64,000 bases of DNA, from assembly GCF_014805685.1 (NCBI RefSeq), contig NC_060890.1, positions 18,621,000 through 18,684,999 on the forward strand, given 5' to 3'. The notes under the pieces were generated by a model, which searched no databases, was not told the DNA's origin, and worked only from the letters and a program-made list of their open reading frames with translations. Source of the stretch: Silurus meridionalis. Its lineage: Eukaryota > Chordata > Actinopteri > Siluriformes > Siluridae. This document shows, in pieces, positions 12,111-23,797 of this stretch (position 1 is its first letter; every line of letters begins with the position of its first letter). Both the position numbers and the translations under genes were made by a program.

Positions 12111-15100
12111 TACAGCTGAATGTTTGTTAAAAGTAAATGTCCAGTTGGCAGAAGTGTGTAAAGCTGTTATTTGTGTTAAGGGAGGATTTTTCAATGAAAA
12201 TAAAGGTAACATCTGTACATTTATAAAAAAAAAAATTTTGACAAAGTAAATCTTGTAACCCTAACCCTAATTTATAGTATAGAAACAATTTTAACTGCTG
12301 ATAACCAGATCTGGGCAAGGAAAACTTAATTTTCTTCTCCTTCTCCTTAACCCCTTAACATTAATCTATCCAGGAGAGTAGTATGATCAACACTAAGGTC
12401 AAGCAAATACAAGTAACTAAACGCAACCCTAATCAGAGGGCAGTAGTTTGTCATTTACCACTTTATCCAGTGCTGAATCTGTGATATGATGAGGCGTATA
12501 CCCTGACTAATACATTTCAAGAATGTTATTACTTTGTAGGTATAACCTTATCTGCTGTGTTATTTTTTTTCGGCTTATGATAATGAAGGAATGTCTGACA
12601 TCCTTAAAAGCATACTTGTCTATTGTATTTAAATCCAGGTTGTTCTAAACTCAAAAAAGATTTGGTTGAAGCCACTCAATGTCCTGATTTAATATACATA
12701 AATACTGCAAATGGGTTGCAGCCAGTATATAAATATCAGTATGAATTATACTTATAAACCTGAAAAATGTCTTGTAAGCATGCTGTTTGTGTTGGGAGAG
12801 TGAAGGGAGGTTCACTTTAATACCTCTTGATGTTTGGGAACTTTTCCAGCCTAGAACATTCATGCCCAATAAACCTTGTGGAGGTTTATACAGTTAACTC
12901 CACTTAACCTCACTACTCAGCAATCCATCAGCAAGGGACCTAATTTACAAATTTTTAGCCTTGTGGTTAACAGGCTCAAGTTAATGTGAATAGGTGCATG
13001 AATAGGGGCACTATGTGTGAATTTATGTGCCAGATACATTGGAGCGTTAACGAGTTGCAATGAGATTATATGAGTGGATATTGTTTGAGTGTGGTTCTTT
13101 TTGTCACTTATTTGGATTCAAATGGATTTGACCTGATCTATTTATTTATTGCTTCAAATCTCAGTTTATTTATTTATTTATTTGTCTCTTTGTCGAGATC
13201 CGGGTTAACTCAACCAGGGAATACATTCCCTCCCATTAGGACTTGCCTTTTCTCTCAATGTTTGCTCTTAATTGGTGTGTTCATGTGTCTTCGTGTCCAT
13301 GTTTGCCAGGCTGCCATGGGGACCAGGATTCATTGTGTCCCTGTAGGGAGGGTTTTTGTACCTAGCAATTCATCTTTATATATGGCTACCTCACACCACA
13401 GGAAATTGTGGAGCAATTACCTCACTGCATGCATCAATACAGTTACTGGCTACTCAAAGCGGTGATAAATGAGGAGCTGCTTCACCTGTTTTGTCATAAA
13501 TACATATAAAATGTTAAGTAACTATTGTCAGGTATGTCATCTGGTGGAAATTAAAAATTATTTTGCAGGAATTACAGAACTGAATGAATCCCAGAGGTGT
13601 GTCCAGGACCTCCTCTGTCCTTCACCCATTCCCAAAGTACAGCACTGCATGTCACAAAGGTGTTATTCTAGAGACGCCAGCCTCACTAAAGGAGATGAAC
13701 AGTGTGGCCTTTGTGTGAGACGCACAAAGCCGGACCTGTGTGAAGCTAGTTAATGTCCAGGAGGCAGGCCAAGGGCATCTGAGCAATGCCATCGCCCCCA
13801 GTCTGTGTTCACCTGCCCAGCTACTTAGCCCAGATACTCACCTCTTTCATATTGAACTATACGTATCTTCTAGTTGAACAACCCAAACTATGTGGTATTA
13901 AAACAAATTCACTGCTTGTTGCTGAGGCTGTGGTGACCAGGAGCAACAAGCAAAAGCTGAGCTGTGTTTTGTTTACTGTACTATTCATTAACTAGCCATT
14001 AGAATTTATAGTTATACCACTGTATTTTACTAATATAACCAATATAAACCAATATACAAACCAGTATACCATATAGTACCAAAAATGTAAAACATTTCAA
14101 AGGATGAAATCTTTTGTATATTTCATATTCTATATGTTCATGTTGGATTGTTCTAAATACACTTATTGAACACTGTGAACATGCTCATACTGAACATCCT
14201 TTCAACACAATTGTACTGTTTGACATTATAGTATACAGTTGTGGAAAGGTTTTTATTTATTTATTTATTTTTTATTTATTTATTTATTTTATCTGATTCC
14301 TTGCAACAGTGACTACAGCTAAAACTACAATACAGATAAAGTGGAATTGAGTTGGACATGAACATGAACACTTTAAATATGACCAGAACATATTCTCTGC
14401 ATTATTTGATCTTTGTATAGTCTAAACCAAAAACAAACTAGAACAGAATTAACAGGATAATATTATGAATTACTGATGCATACTCCAGTGTGGTTACTGT
14501 GTTACTATGTATAGAAAGTGTTGAATGATGCAGTACATTGTATTATTGTCCAACTTGTTGACTCAGTTGAGTGAAAAAGACTTGGCCCTGTAGTTGAAAC
14601 TGGGTAGGGCTACATTTTCTTTCTTAAGATATAAGCCTTAGTCAGACCATGTCATACAGAGCAAACTCATTTCTATTGACTGGTGCTTTAATGGATATTT
14701 TTAGAAAGCAGCTCTACAGAATAAAGCCATGTTAACAAGGTACTAATACAAAAAAAATTCTTGACCTCTTCCTGGTACCACACATAATTTAGCATGAGAT
14801 CATCAGTGCCACTCTTCTCTGATTTTCATTTTTAATTCATGACTAAGCAATAAATAACAGAATAATATACAGTATTATTGTAATGTTTGTGGCGTGTGAA
14901 TGCTTTTTAGACCATCAGCAGTATAAAGGTTTGAAAACACGTACAGTGGAATGTGCCAACTGTGTCAGAAAGTGTGCCAGCCAAAGAGCATTCCCATTGA
15001 CTGTGAGGATTAATGCTTTAAAAAGAGCTTTCGTTCCTCTCAGTCTGATGACATGCTTTTGTTTCTGAATACGTGACCCATCAGTAAAACCCTTTAATCC

Positions 15101-15337
15101 ATGTTTTTACATTTGACTTCATTTGAAGACTGGTCGATTCACACCTACTCCTGGCTGCCCTGTGGCGCTATGGGAAATACCTGCCTGAGGTAAGCTGAAG
15201 ATGGTTCCCAAGGCAACAGCTAGGGTGAGAAATCTAACCCAGAGGGGGCACCAAGGACTTTTGAGCTGCTGTATGTGTGTGTGAATCTTGTTTCAGAGCA
15301 TTCTGTGATCTGACACACACACACAGACACAGACACA

Positions 15338-15402
<65 letters not shown>

Positions 15403-16479
15403 ACATGCCATACATAGTTACTGATTCACACATGTAATCTTCTTTTCAAGGGCTCAGAGAGGGTCTCAATGTGTTCTACCAGAGATAGTGGTTTTACAAA
15501 GAATGGTTTGTACTCATTTACAGATAACTCTAGTTTAACACCATAATAATACATTGTTTAAATGTGTCGAAATAAAAAGAAATATTGTTTTTGTGTCCTT
15601 AACAAGCAGATGATATTGCTTTGGAAATAAAGCTAAATAAATGTGTGTAAAAAGTTTCCCTATAGATATACTGCAAACATTAATATAACCTGCTTAAATA
15701 TTATCTCTGAGAGTGAAGTTTATTGTGTAGACTATATTTAAATAATAGACAAAAGATCCTCACTGACATAATTTCAAGTTTCAATTGTATGAAACCTACT
15801 TTGTTTGATAAAAGATACACATAAATTTGTACTGTTTTATTGGAAAATGCAAATGAGCTCTGCATATCTCAGATAAAAACACACCTGTCCACACCCCAGC
15901 CATCTGTCAGGTGAGGAGTCTGGAGTCAGAAACACACTGATGATACCTAGACATCTACCCGACAGATATGATATTAACATCTCAGTTTAGCCACTGTCCC
16001 AGGTTTGGTTTATACATAAAGGTTTTGTGATTATTTAATAGATCATTTTTTTAAACAGATATTAAAATATTGCTTCAAATAAAATTTGCTTAATTGCACA
16101 TAATGAATAACTTAAGATTCATGATTCATAATGGTGATGCTTCATTTTATGGTGAACAAACCATGAACTTTAGTATTGATATACCATAAGCAGCATTGAA
16201 CAAGTAATTTACACTTCCATTCCTTTTTTATAAGAAATTATCCAATGATTAGTGTTTATACCATTCATAAATCGAATACGGTCCACAAAGAGCAGTATGG
16301 AGCAACACTTAAACATTTGCTTTAACATTTGACAACCTGCAAACATCATGGTATTGTTGATAGCATTGACACCTCTCATTTTTAGGTTCCCTGGTTTCAT
16401 CCTGAACTTGGGTTATTTGGAGCGTCACATGCTCTCCTTGTGTCCATGTACGTTCTTCAAGTTCGCTGGTATCCACCAA
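12111..16479. other. Intergenic, no gene seen; simple repeats and possible regulatory sequence
   Basis: No exon-like open frame with splice partners was found. It contains (TTTA)n near 13138-13185 and 14248-14290, a (CA)n array at 15313-15397, and a TAACCCTAACCCTAA stretch near 12257. The segment 15845-15960 is less AT-rich than its surroundings and holds an octamer-like ATGCAAAT, two E-boxes (CACCTG, CAGGTG) and a C-rich patch; it might be a regulatory element, but nothing proves it. Confidence 0.5.
15313..15397. repeat. (CA)n microsatellite
   Basis: An imperfect CACACAGACACAG start is followed by an uninterrupted run of CA dinucleotides. Confidence 0.97.
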
Positions 16480-16640
16480 ACACCCAAACACACGCACGTA
16501 GGATTGGCTATGCTACAATGCCCCTAGGGGAGAATGTAAGCCTGAATGAAGTCCTCTTTGTGCTCAGTGTTACTGGAATTGCCTCCGGATCCACTATAAC
16601 TCAGAATAGGATCAGGCAACTGAATAAATGAATAATTTAT
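16480..16640 (+). repeat. SINE/LINE-type 3' tail remnant
   Basis: The segment reads ...GGATTGGCTATGC...CCTCCGGATCCACTATAACT...AATGAATAAT. This matches the general form of a common fish SINE tail (GGATTGGCTCCGGATCCACC... ending in AATGAATGAATG repeats). No internal Pol III promoter boxes are evident, so it is a 5'-truncated copy. Confidence 0.45.
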
Positions 16641-17074
16641 GTGGAGCTATTTTACTCATAGATTGAATTAACCTTAGTCATTGTCATAGCCATTGTCAAT
16701 GTTTATTAATGTCAATATTTGTATGATTAACAATAAAAATGTGTTAAATTACTTTATTACCTAATCTGTTATTGCTGGGTTTATTGGTTTGTTCTTTTAA
16801 ATAATGCAGCCAATCTTAAAGTAAACCTCACTCATAACAGTACTGTGCATTGCAGGGTTTAGACGGCATTTCTGCCATTTGTCAGACACCTGTATTTAGA
16901 CTGACTTACAATTATCTCATTTATACAAGTTTTCATAGGCATGGAAGATTGATTTTTCTCGTGTGTGTTGTGAGTAAACCACAAAATTATTCCATACAAA
17001 CAATCAGTTAGAACAGCAGATTGAAATTATTTTTCTCATTTATTATTATTATAAATAATAATGTACAATATATT

Positions 17075-17077
<3 letters not shown>

Positions 17078-17130
<53 letters not shown>
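17078..17130. repeat. (TAA)n microsatellite
   Basis: Uninterrupted AAT/TAA triplets with two late C substitutions; it reads as poly-Asn in one frame, which is an artefact. Confidence 0.95.
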
Positions 17131-17805
17131 TAATAACAAATCTTTTAACATTCACTTGACTGAGAAGGCTGACTCATTGTCAACACTGGTGGTCAAGAAT
17201 TAGACACAGGTGCCCAATTGCAGCTAATTTTTCATCTAACTTTTTAACTGCTATGCCATGGACCAGCCTGAAGCAAAGATTTTGACTCAGTGGCACAATA
17301 CAAATTATAGGCAGCAGCATGAGCGGGCTACAGGTCCCCAGAGATGCTGTAAGTCGTTTCTATGGCCATGCTTGTCAAGCATGAAGACCTGTGGGAGTAG
17401 ATGACTGCCACTCTCACACACACACAAACTACAAAGCTCCAATGGAGGATTAAACATTAAAACCTGCTGTCAAAGGGCTGAGCACTTCAAAGAGCCTGTG
17501 TTATTGAAGGAAAGAAAAGTATTTTCCTTTTCCACATGCCAGATTGGTTTAGGCAATATCCCTGTCAGAACTCAGCAGATTCAGAATTAGCAATGAGCAT
17601 TTAAAGGAAAATGTATTTATGCATATGTGTGTGTATGTCTGTATTTTTGAATATGTGTATGTACAGTATTTAGTATATGAACTCCTCAAATCAAAACATA
17701 TCAAATCAAATTTAATTTGTCACATACACATTCATACTGAGTATGAAGTAGTGAAATGCCTGTTTTTTTTACTGTTGAACATGTAATTAGAAATAGAATA
17801 TGCGT

Positions 17806-18080
17806 GTATGTATTTTTGTATGTATGTATGTATTTCTGTATGTATGCATGTATGAATGAATGCATGCATGTGTGTATTTTTGCATGTATGTACGGATGGC
17901 TGGATGTATGTATGTACGGTGTGATAGATGCATGTATGCATGGATAAATGTATGTATGTATGTATGTATTTTTCATGTACGTATCTATAAATGTATAGAT
18001 GGATCAATGCATGTGCATATTATTGCATGCATACATGTTTGTATGTATGTATGAATGAATGAATGCATGTATGTATGGAT
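17806..18080. repeat. Degenerate (ATGT)n tetranucleotide tract
   Basis: About 270 bp dominated by ATGT/GTAT units with point changes and ATGA/ATGC variants. The apparent tyrosine/histidine/cysteine-rich frames on both strands are products of the repeat. Confidence 0.9.
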
Positions 18081-18379
18081 GGATGTGTGTAGTTGTTTAT
18101 TTGTAATAATCTATTTAATAAGCAAACAAACCAGATCAGATTTTCAAAAAGCTATTTGAATGTCATAATAATAATAAGTAAAATGTTGGTTGATTAAGAA
18201 TGAAAGTATTTATTTGGAATAGTACTTTGTTAGTACTGACAAACAGTAGTGAAGAACTATTTTGCTGCAAACCAAGAAAACAAAAAGAAATAGATGTTGA
18301 AAATGAGGCAAAACTACATTACCTACATATACTTCACCTTTTCTGACCTCTTCTGGGTAAATGTGGTATTGCAGCGTGC

Positions 18380-18507
18380 TGCAGTCCCCGCCCACTAGGC
18401 GTGCGTCATAACACGCTGATTGGTCATCGCAGCTGTACGTCTCAGAGAAGGTCATGTTTATGGTACCGAAGTAATGGCGTATCTTGCACAAAAGAAGCAC
18501 AAGCCAG
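18380..18507 (+). promoter_or_regulatory. oxld1: oxld1 promoter and untranslated exon 1 (predicted)
   Basis: A short GC-richer block holds a GC box (CCCCGCCCAC near 18386), a CRE-like TGCGTCAT (about 18402) and an inverted CCAAT box (GATTGGTC, about 18417), with no TATA box: a housekeeping-type promoter. A good donor (AAGCCAG followed by GTACCT) ends a first exon at 18507. An ATG at 18474 opens a frame of only about 11 codons in phase 1, which does not fit the next exon, so I treat exon 1 as untranslated. Confidence 0.6.
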
Positions 18508-18619
18508 GTACCTTATACCGATATACAGGCGTGTTTTGGTCTTCGGAAACATTGTCTTTCAACATGATACAATGCTGCAGGTTTAAGTGGGGTTTTAATT
18601 GTGTTTCTTTATTTGCAGG

Positions 18620-19273
18620 ATGTCTCTAAATAACGCGTCACTATGTTTACAGAGGGTCTGTATCATTTCCTTATTGACTAATCAAACTACAGTATTTATA
18701 AGTTTTAACCATTTTTATCACCAGAAACCTTGCAATTCTAATTTATACTCTAACCATACAATTCATACTGTATGACATAATTTATAACCTAATTTAAACC
18801 TTCTATTTGGACTTGTATGGTACAGTGTATTGAGATCTTGAGTATTACCCTCTGAGACACATCTGGAATTTGGATTGTTGTATTTTTTCTTACAGTTATT
18901 CCTCTTCCATTTGAGACACATAAGGAAGAAATCCTTCTACACCCATACCATATTACCCCAAACTGAACGTCTGTACTGTAGTGTTCATGGCTTGCAGTGT
19001 AACAGTGGGGATTTATGCACTTCGCCCTCCCCATGTGCTTTAAGTCAGAGTCGGACAGATGCTTCAGATCCTGATCCTGGTCCTCCACCTCCTCCGACGT
19101 GCTGCTGCATGAGCGGCTGTCATAACTGCGTGTGGATCGAGTATGCTGCAGAGCTGCTAAAGTACTACGGCGATGGTAAAGAAAAAGCACTGGCTGCCAT
19201 CGAAGACAGTGTTCTTGATGAAAACCTCAAGGCTTACCTCAAAATGGAGATCAGGCTACTGAAGAAATCGTGA
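18620..19273 (+). CDS. oxld1: oxld1: oxidoreductase-like domain-containing protein 1, 137 aa
   Basis: Small protein of the OXLD1 family (human C17orf90), which carries the oxidoreductase-like, N-terminal domain; its activity is not established to my knowledge. Exons are 18620-18655 and 18896-19273. The first ends at AGG before a weak GTCTGT donor; the second starts after TTTTTCTTACAG in phase 0 and runs to TGA. The N-terminus ([20 protein letters not shown]) is rich in Ser, Leu and Arg without acids, as in a mitochondrial presequence. Residues about 75-80 are a proline run. Next come [10 protein letters not shown] (about 81-90) and [10 protein letters not shown], then [15 protein letters not shown] near the C-terminus; these blocks match the human protein. 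A polyadenylation signal AATAAA lies at 19525-19530. The start is inferred from phase and presequence character. Confidence 0.9.
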
Positions 19274-19849
19274 TTTTCGTACTACACAGTATATATTCCT
19301 CAAACGACTGAAGTTTTTGTTTTCTCTTTTTTTTATAGCGGTCATGGGGTGGAAATAGGGATGACACCTCTTACGCCAGATTTACTTGTGTTTTTGGAGG
19401 TCGATTTTTAGAAGTCTTTGAATTTGCAATACCAAAACTATTGTAATGTTTTTTTAGTATCGTCTCCAGTCCCGGTTCCGATTGTGAATGCATAATCAAT
19501 GTGTTGCACAAATGCCCATGTTGTAATAAAATTTTTAGAAATGGAAAATCTAAGTTTGCATTTATTCATTTTGGTCATCACACCTGAGATAAACACTTGA
19601 AGTTTAGGGGACTCAGAAACACCAGCACAGAAGTACACAACCATTAATTCCTTTGTGATACTAGAAAAAAAAAGCCATTTTTATGCATAGGTTTGTAAAT
19701 AATGGAAACAGTAAATAAAGATGTTCAGAGTGTCATGTATCTAATAAAGGCTCTAAATCACACATATACACAAAATAGGGCGAAATTTGGTTTAGTCCAC
19801 AATGCCATATATGGAAAGTGGAAAAAAGGGGGGTGGGGTGGTGCTATAT

Positions 19850-20010
19850 GGAGGAAGGAGGAAAAGAAGAAGGCCAAGGAAGAGGTTTATGGATGTGGTG
19901 AGGGAGGACATGCAGGTAGTTGGTTTGAAAGAGGCATATGCAGGGGGGTATGGAGATATGGATGATCCGCTGTGGCGACCCCTAATGGGAGAAGCCGAAA
20001 AAAAAAGAAG
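19850..20010 (+). mobile_element. RTE-type LINE, 3' end fragment
   Basis: The block contains the C-terminal coding pattern of a fish RTE-like LINE (GGAGGAAAAGAAGAAGG..., ATGGATGTGGTGAGGGAGGA) and its 3' tail CCGCTGTGGCGACCCCTAAT. The same tail occurs at about 42190-42240 and in the SINE at 52146-52347. It is 5'-truncated. Confidence 0.8.
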
Positions 20011-20670
20011 AAGAATGACCAGGTTCATGTTTCTCATTAGAGTTCATTAAATAACTGGATACATTGTTTCTCATTGTGTCATAAGTTTTCCTGAGCTAGA
20101 ACTTTAAAAATAAACCTGCATTCATTATGCAGATGACAGAATAATGCTTTCTATTTATTTATTTAAGTTTAAATATGAAGACAAATGAGAGGAACCATGG
20201 CAACTTTGATTTTAATAAAAATGTTTGGTATGCCTTGGAACACTGAAGTAAATTAGGGAAATGTATAAAAATGTTGGCTCTGACGGTTCCTCAACCTCAG
20301 CTACATCTTTTGAGAAATGTGACTGCAGGACTGTTTGATAAGCATGCTCACACTCCGGCTTTTCTACTTGTTTTCCAGTGGATTTAGCTTGTTCTATTCT
20401 TCTATTGCTCTTACTGAGTAGTTACAATGGGTTAATAAATGAGTAATGCCTCATGAAGCTACCACTGTTCATTGCAACAAATTTGGTGTTTCTTGCTCCT
20501 GCTTTCTTTTGCAGAATATGTTACACCCTTAAACACAGGTTAACATGGCACACATTTAATTTTGACAATATAATTTTTGAGTTCAGATACTTTGAAAAGG
20601 ATTAAGTTTTTAAATACCTATTTATTGTGAATGAGGAAAATTAACATTTCTGAAATTAAAATAAAAATAA

Positions 20671-20740
<70 letters not shown>

Positions 20741-21599
20741 GGATGCAGTAGCATTACATTTTCTCTCTCTAGTTAAACTAGGAGACAGGGATGTTGTTCA
20801 CAATGGCAGCTCCATTGTACAAATTGATCTTTGCTTAGAGCCAGGTTATTATCAGTACATTAAATACACAAAATATAGGTCCAAGCACTTGTATTTCATT
20901 GAAGATGCTCATATGTCTGAAACTGCTAGTTTTCCTATTTTACTTGTGTGGATCTGAAAGCAAAATGACTGAAACAAATGAAATGTTATTTGTACAATGA
21001 GGACGAAAATAATCCTTACCAAAGATCATACAATCTACTCAGTTAATTAACGTGGCTCCTTTAATCTAGATGTTTCAAGCAGGATTACTGTGGTTATCTA
21101 ATGTGCCATCAACCATCATGCCTTTTTTGTGTTTGTATATACACTTGTGTTATGATCCAAGTGAGAGTAAATGACCTCTACAGGCAAATGCTATTCATCA
21201 ACAAACCAGTTAGGTCATTTGCACTATATCATATACTGTAGTACCTTTAGAATTATAAGTTATATAAAACTGTATTGAAATTTGGTTCTGATAACAACAT
21301 ATTATCAATATAACATGACATTTTAACAATATGTATATAAAGTGAACCATAGTCTATATGTGTGCATAATATCAATCTCTAATATGAAACCTCCACTCTA
21401 TCTTGAAGATCCTAGAAAATGTGTACCTACATAGGAATACGTTGATAAAATTAGTCAGGATTTTGGCCTCATCATAGCACAGAAACAGCGCTGGTTAAAG
21501 TGGTAAATGGCCTGCTATTGGCCTCTAATCACGACTGTGTCTCCCTGCTTGTGTTGCTTATTCTTAGTTCTTATTCTTATTCTTAATGCTTTTTGCTAA
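20011..21599. other. Intergenic, no gene seen
   Basis: AT-rich DNA with a (TA)n array at 20675-20738 and no supported exon. Confidence 0.55.
20675..20738. repeat. (TA)n microsatellite
   Basis: Uninterrupted AT dinucleotides. Confidence 0.97.
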
Positions 21600-21892
21600 A
21601 CTAGGAAATGTTGGAATTATGGGAACAACTTTCTCCTGCTCAAGTCTTATCTGACCGATCATTATCAGTTTGTTGATGTAAATAGTGAGTTCTCTACACT
21701 CTACACTACTGAGGTCAAGTTTGGTGTTCCACAAGGATCTGTGTTAGGCCCACTGCTTTTTGTTTTCATATTCTAAAATTATTTGTAAACATGTTATTTG
21801 TATTGCTATTCTGACGATACACAATTGTATATTTCAGGAAAACCAGATGAGAGACATCAACTTAATAATGTTGAGGAATGTGTAAAGGTCAT
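21600..21892 (+). mobile_element. L2/CR1-like LINE reverse transcriptase fragment
   Basis: The + strand encodes [20 protein letters not shown] followed, after a stop, by YSDDTQLYIS-like residues, the palm motif with Asp-Asp of an L2/CR1-type non-LTR reverse transcriptase. It is short, with an in-frame stop. Confidence 0.8.
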
Positions 21893-22683
21893 AAGTCAAG
21901 TCAAGTAAAGTCAAGAAGCTTTTATTGTCCTTTCTATTATATATAGCTGATGCAGTACATAGTGAAATGTAACAGTATAATATGATTAAATATAAGTATA
22001 ATATGGGTAGTGGAGTGGATTGAAATGAGTAATGAGTGTGTGTTACGTTTAGGTTGTACGGTTCGGTAATACACAGTTTAGTGAGTGTATGTGTGTTATG
22101 TACAGTTTAGTCCTCTTATTACCATAAATAAAACAAAGGATGTGTTTATTCCAGTATAAATATTTTCTTTATCCAAATCGTTCCACAGACGATGCTATTG
22201 TTCTGGCGCCTGATGGCTTGGGGGGCAAAAGCTATTGCACTGACTGGATGAGAGGCCCGAATGCTTCAGAACCTCTTTTCTAATCGTAGGAGAGTTAATA
22301 GTGTGTGTGAAGGGTATGCTGACTCGTCGTTCTTGCTGATAAGACCCACCATGGTTGTGTCATCGGTAAAGTTGACGATGTGGTTGGAGCTGTGCATTGC
22401 TACACAGTCGTAAGTCAGCAGAGTGAACAGCAGTGGGCTCAGCACACAGCCCTGAGGGGCCCCAGTGCTCAGTGTGGTGGTGCTGGAGATGCTGTTCATT
22501 AACCGGACTGACTGAGGTCTCCCAGTCAGGAAGTCCAGGATCCAGTTGCAGAGGGAGGTGTTCAGGCCCAGTAGGCTCAGCTTTTCAATCAGGAGCTGAG
22601 GATGATTGTTCTGAATGCCAAACTGATCTATGAACAGCAAGTGTTCATAGACCCTTATTGTCCAGGTGGGTGAGGCCCCGTGG
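21893..22683 (-). mobile_element. Non-LTR retrotransposon (jockey-group, L2/Rex1-like) RT fragment, 3' half
   Basis: On the minus strand, 22640-22266 encodes [38 protein letters not shown] and [20 protein letters not shown], then [19 protein letters not shown]: the thumb/palm region of a LINE reverse transcriptase with the catalytic motif altered from FADDT to FTDDT. Continuing on the minus strand toward 21893, the sequence resembles the C-terminal and 3' tail region, ending in TTGAC repeats (AGTCAAGTCAAGTAAAGTCAA on +). The part is interrupted by one arm of an inverted repeat (22121-22200). Confidence 0.8.
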
Positions 22684-22763
22684 CAATAGCATCGTCTGTG
22701 GAACGATTTGGATAAAGAAAATATTTATACTGGAATAAACACATCCTTTGTTTTATTTATGGT
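22121..22763. repeat. Perfect 80-bp inverted repeat (arms 22121-22200 and 22684-22763)
   Basis: Arm 1 starts ACCATAAATAAAACAAAGGA and ends CAGACGATGCTATTG. Arm 2 is its exact reverse complement over 80 bases, starting CAATAGCATCGTCTGTG and ending TTTTATTTATGGT. The 483-bp spacer holds LINE reverse transcriptase sequence. Identity breaks immediately outside both arms. Confidence 0.95.
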
Positions 22764-22874
22764 CATATGCTATGGGATAGCGGAACAACGAGCATTTACT
22801 CTTTGTAAAATTATCTATTCAGGAAGTGAGCTCGAATTTTGAAAATATAACAGTAATATATGTAATATTAATAG

Positions 22875-23163
22875 TGTCAGGGAACCACCAGCCACACCGC
22901 CCTTCTGCACTCAGCACACTCGCAGCGCCTCACCATCATAGTAATCACCTTCACCTGTCTCCAATCTACACCCTTCCTTTATCCCATTCTCACTCACTCA
23001 CCATCAGATCCACAGATCATTCTGGTGATCATCCCTGGACTACCTGTGTTTCAGAGTATACCCGTTTTCCGGTGCATGCTTCCACCTAGCTTCTATCTGT
23101 TTCCCAAGGCTAATAAGCGCCCTGTCTCTATTTTGGTTTCCGACTCTTGATCCTAGCGTGACA
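22875..23163. mobile_element. Probable solo LTR (289 bp) with 5-bp target-site duplication
   Basis: The element starts TGTCAGGGAACCACC and ends GATCCTAGCGTGACA, so its tips form the short inverted repeat TGTCA/TGACA and fit the TG...CA rule of LTRs. It is flanked by AATAG on both sides (22870-22874 and 23164-23168). Five-bp duplications fit Ty3/gypsy-type integration. It is more GC-rich than its surroundings and has no coding capacity. A non-autonomous DNA element with the same tips cannot be excluded. Confidence 0.65.
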
Positions 23164-23533
23164 AATAGATTAATATTAATAGATAATATTAATTTGTACA
23201 CCCTGTACAAAATGTTTACAAACCAGTTTCTCCTCTGTCTAATGCCTTGACTTTTGGTATGGCCAATCCTCTATTTGGAATCACGGTTGTGCCATGATTG
23301 ATTTTTTTCATGAACAGAATGCTGTTTAGTAAGTATGTTGTCTGATTCTCTTTGGAATAGGTATTTATTACTGAGATCATGTGACTCCTTAATTGCACAT
23401 TGATAACCTCCTTTTGACTAATTATATGATTTCTGATGGAAACAGAAGTCACAATAACTTGCCTCAATTGGGGTAAGTTTAAATACAATCATTAAATTTA
23501 TTCTTTTATTAATTTTCTCAGTTGTATTGATAT

Positions 23534-23538
<5 letters not shown>

Positions 23539-23594
<56 letters not shown>
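23539..23594. repeat. (CA)n microsatellite
   Basis: A run of CA dinucleotides about 50 bp upstream of the photoreceptor-type promoter of pde6g. Confidence 0.97.
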
Positions 23595-23597
<3 letters not shown>

Positions 23598-23639
23598 CAC
23601 ATATTTATTTAGAACATGCATAAGACATGCGTCAGAGGC

Positions 23640-23797
23640 ATCACTTTCCTAATCTGCTAAGGGCTCAGAGAATAAAAACACCCACCGGTGGACTCTTCCT
23701 GAGAAAGCCCAGTATAGACATCTATTCCTCCAGCAGACACGGAGACACGTCCAGCGAGCGGTGCTGCACATATTCAGGCTGGCAGTCAGCTGCAGCG
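23640..23797 (+). promoter_or_regulatory. pde6g: pde6g promoter and untranslated exon 1 (predicted)
   Basis: A CRX/OTX-type CTAATC lies at 23649-23654, directly followed by TGCTAAGGGCTCAG (23655-23668), which resembles an NRL response element. An AATAAAAACA TATA-like box follows at 23671-23680. This layout is typical of rod genes. A non-coding exon then ends at 23797 with a strong donor (GCG then GTGAGT). The next exon begins at 25616 after a pyrimidine-rich acceptor and carries the start codon at 25720. The transcription start itself is inferred (about 23700). Confidence 0.65.

Larger units (their letters stand above)
16641..18370. other. Intergenic upstream of oxld1, no gene seen
   Basis: Contains a (TAA)n array at 17078-17130 and a long degenerate (ATGT)n region at 17806-18080. 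The segment 17230-17530 is not obviously repetitive and has no coding signal. Confidence 0.55.

Noticed and set aside
12257..12275. Interstitial telomeric repeat (also near 8382 and 28870)
   Set aside because: Only two or three CCCTAA units, short enough to be chance.
13070..13753. Two adjacent frames of 131 and 94 codons
   Set aside because: No start context, splice sites or recognisable domains; one contains (TTTA)n.
17021..17203. Frame with a poly-Asn run
   Set aside because: Product of the (TAA)n array, with no homology or splice support.
18474..18507. ATG in oxld1 exon 1 as the start codon
   Set aside because: It leaves the donor in phase 1 and cannot join the phase-0 downstream exon; the ATG at 18620 fits.
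18789..19190. 133-codon minus-strand frame
   Set aside because: Antisense of oxld1 exon 2, whose + strand product matches a known family.
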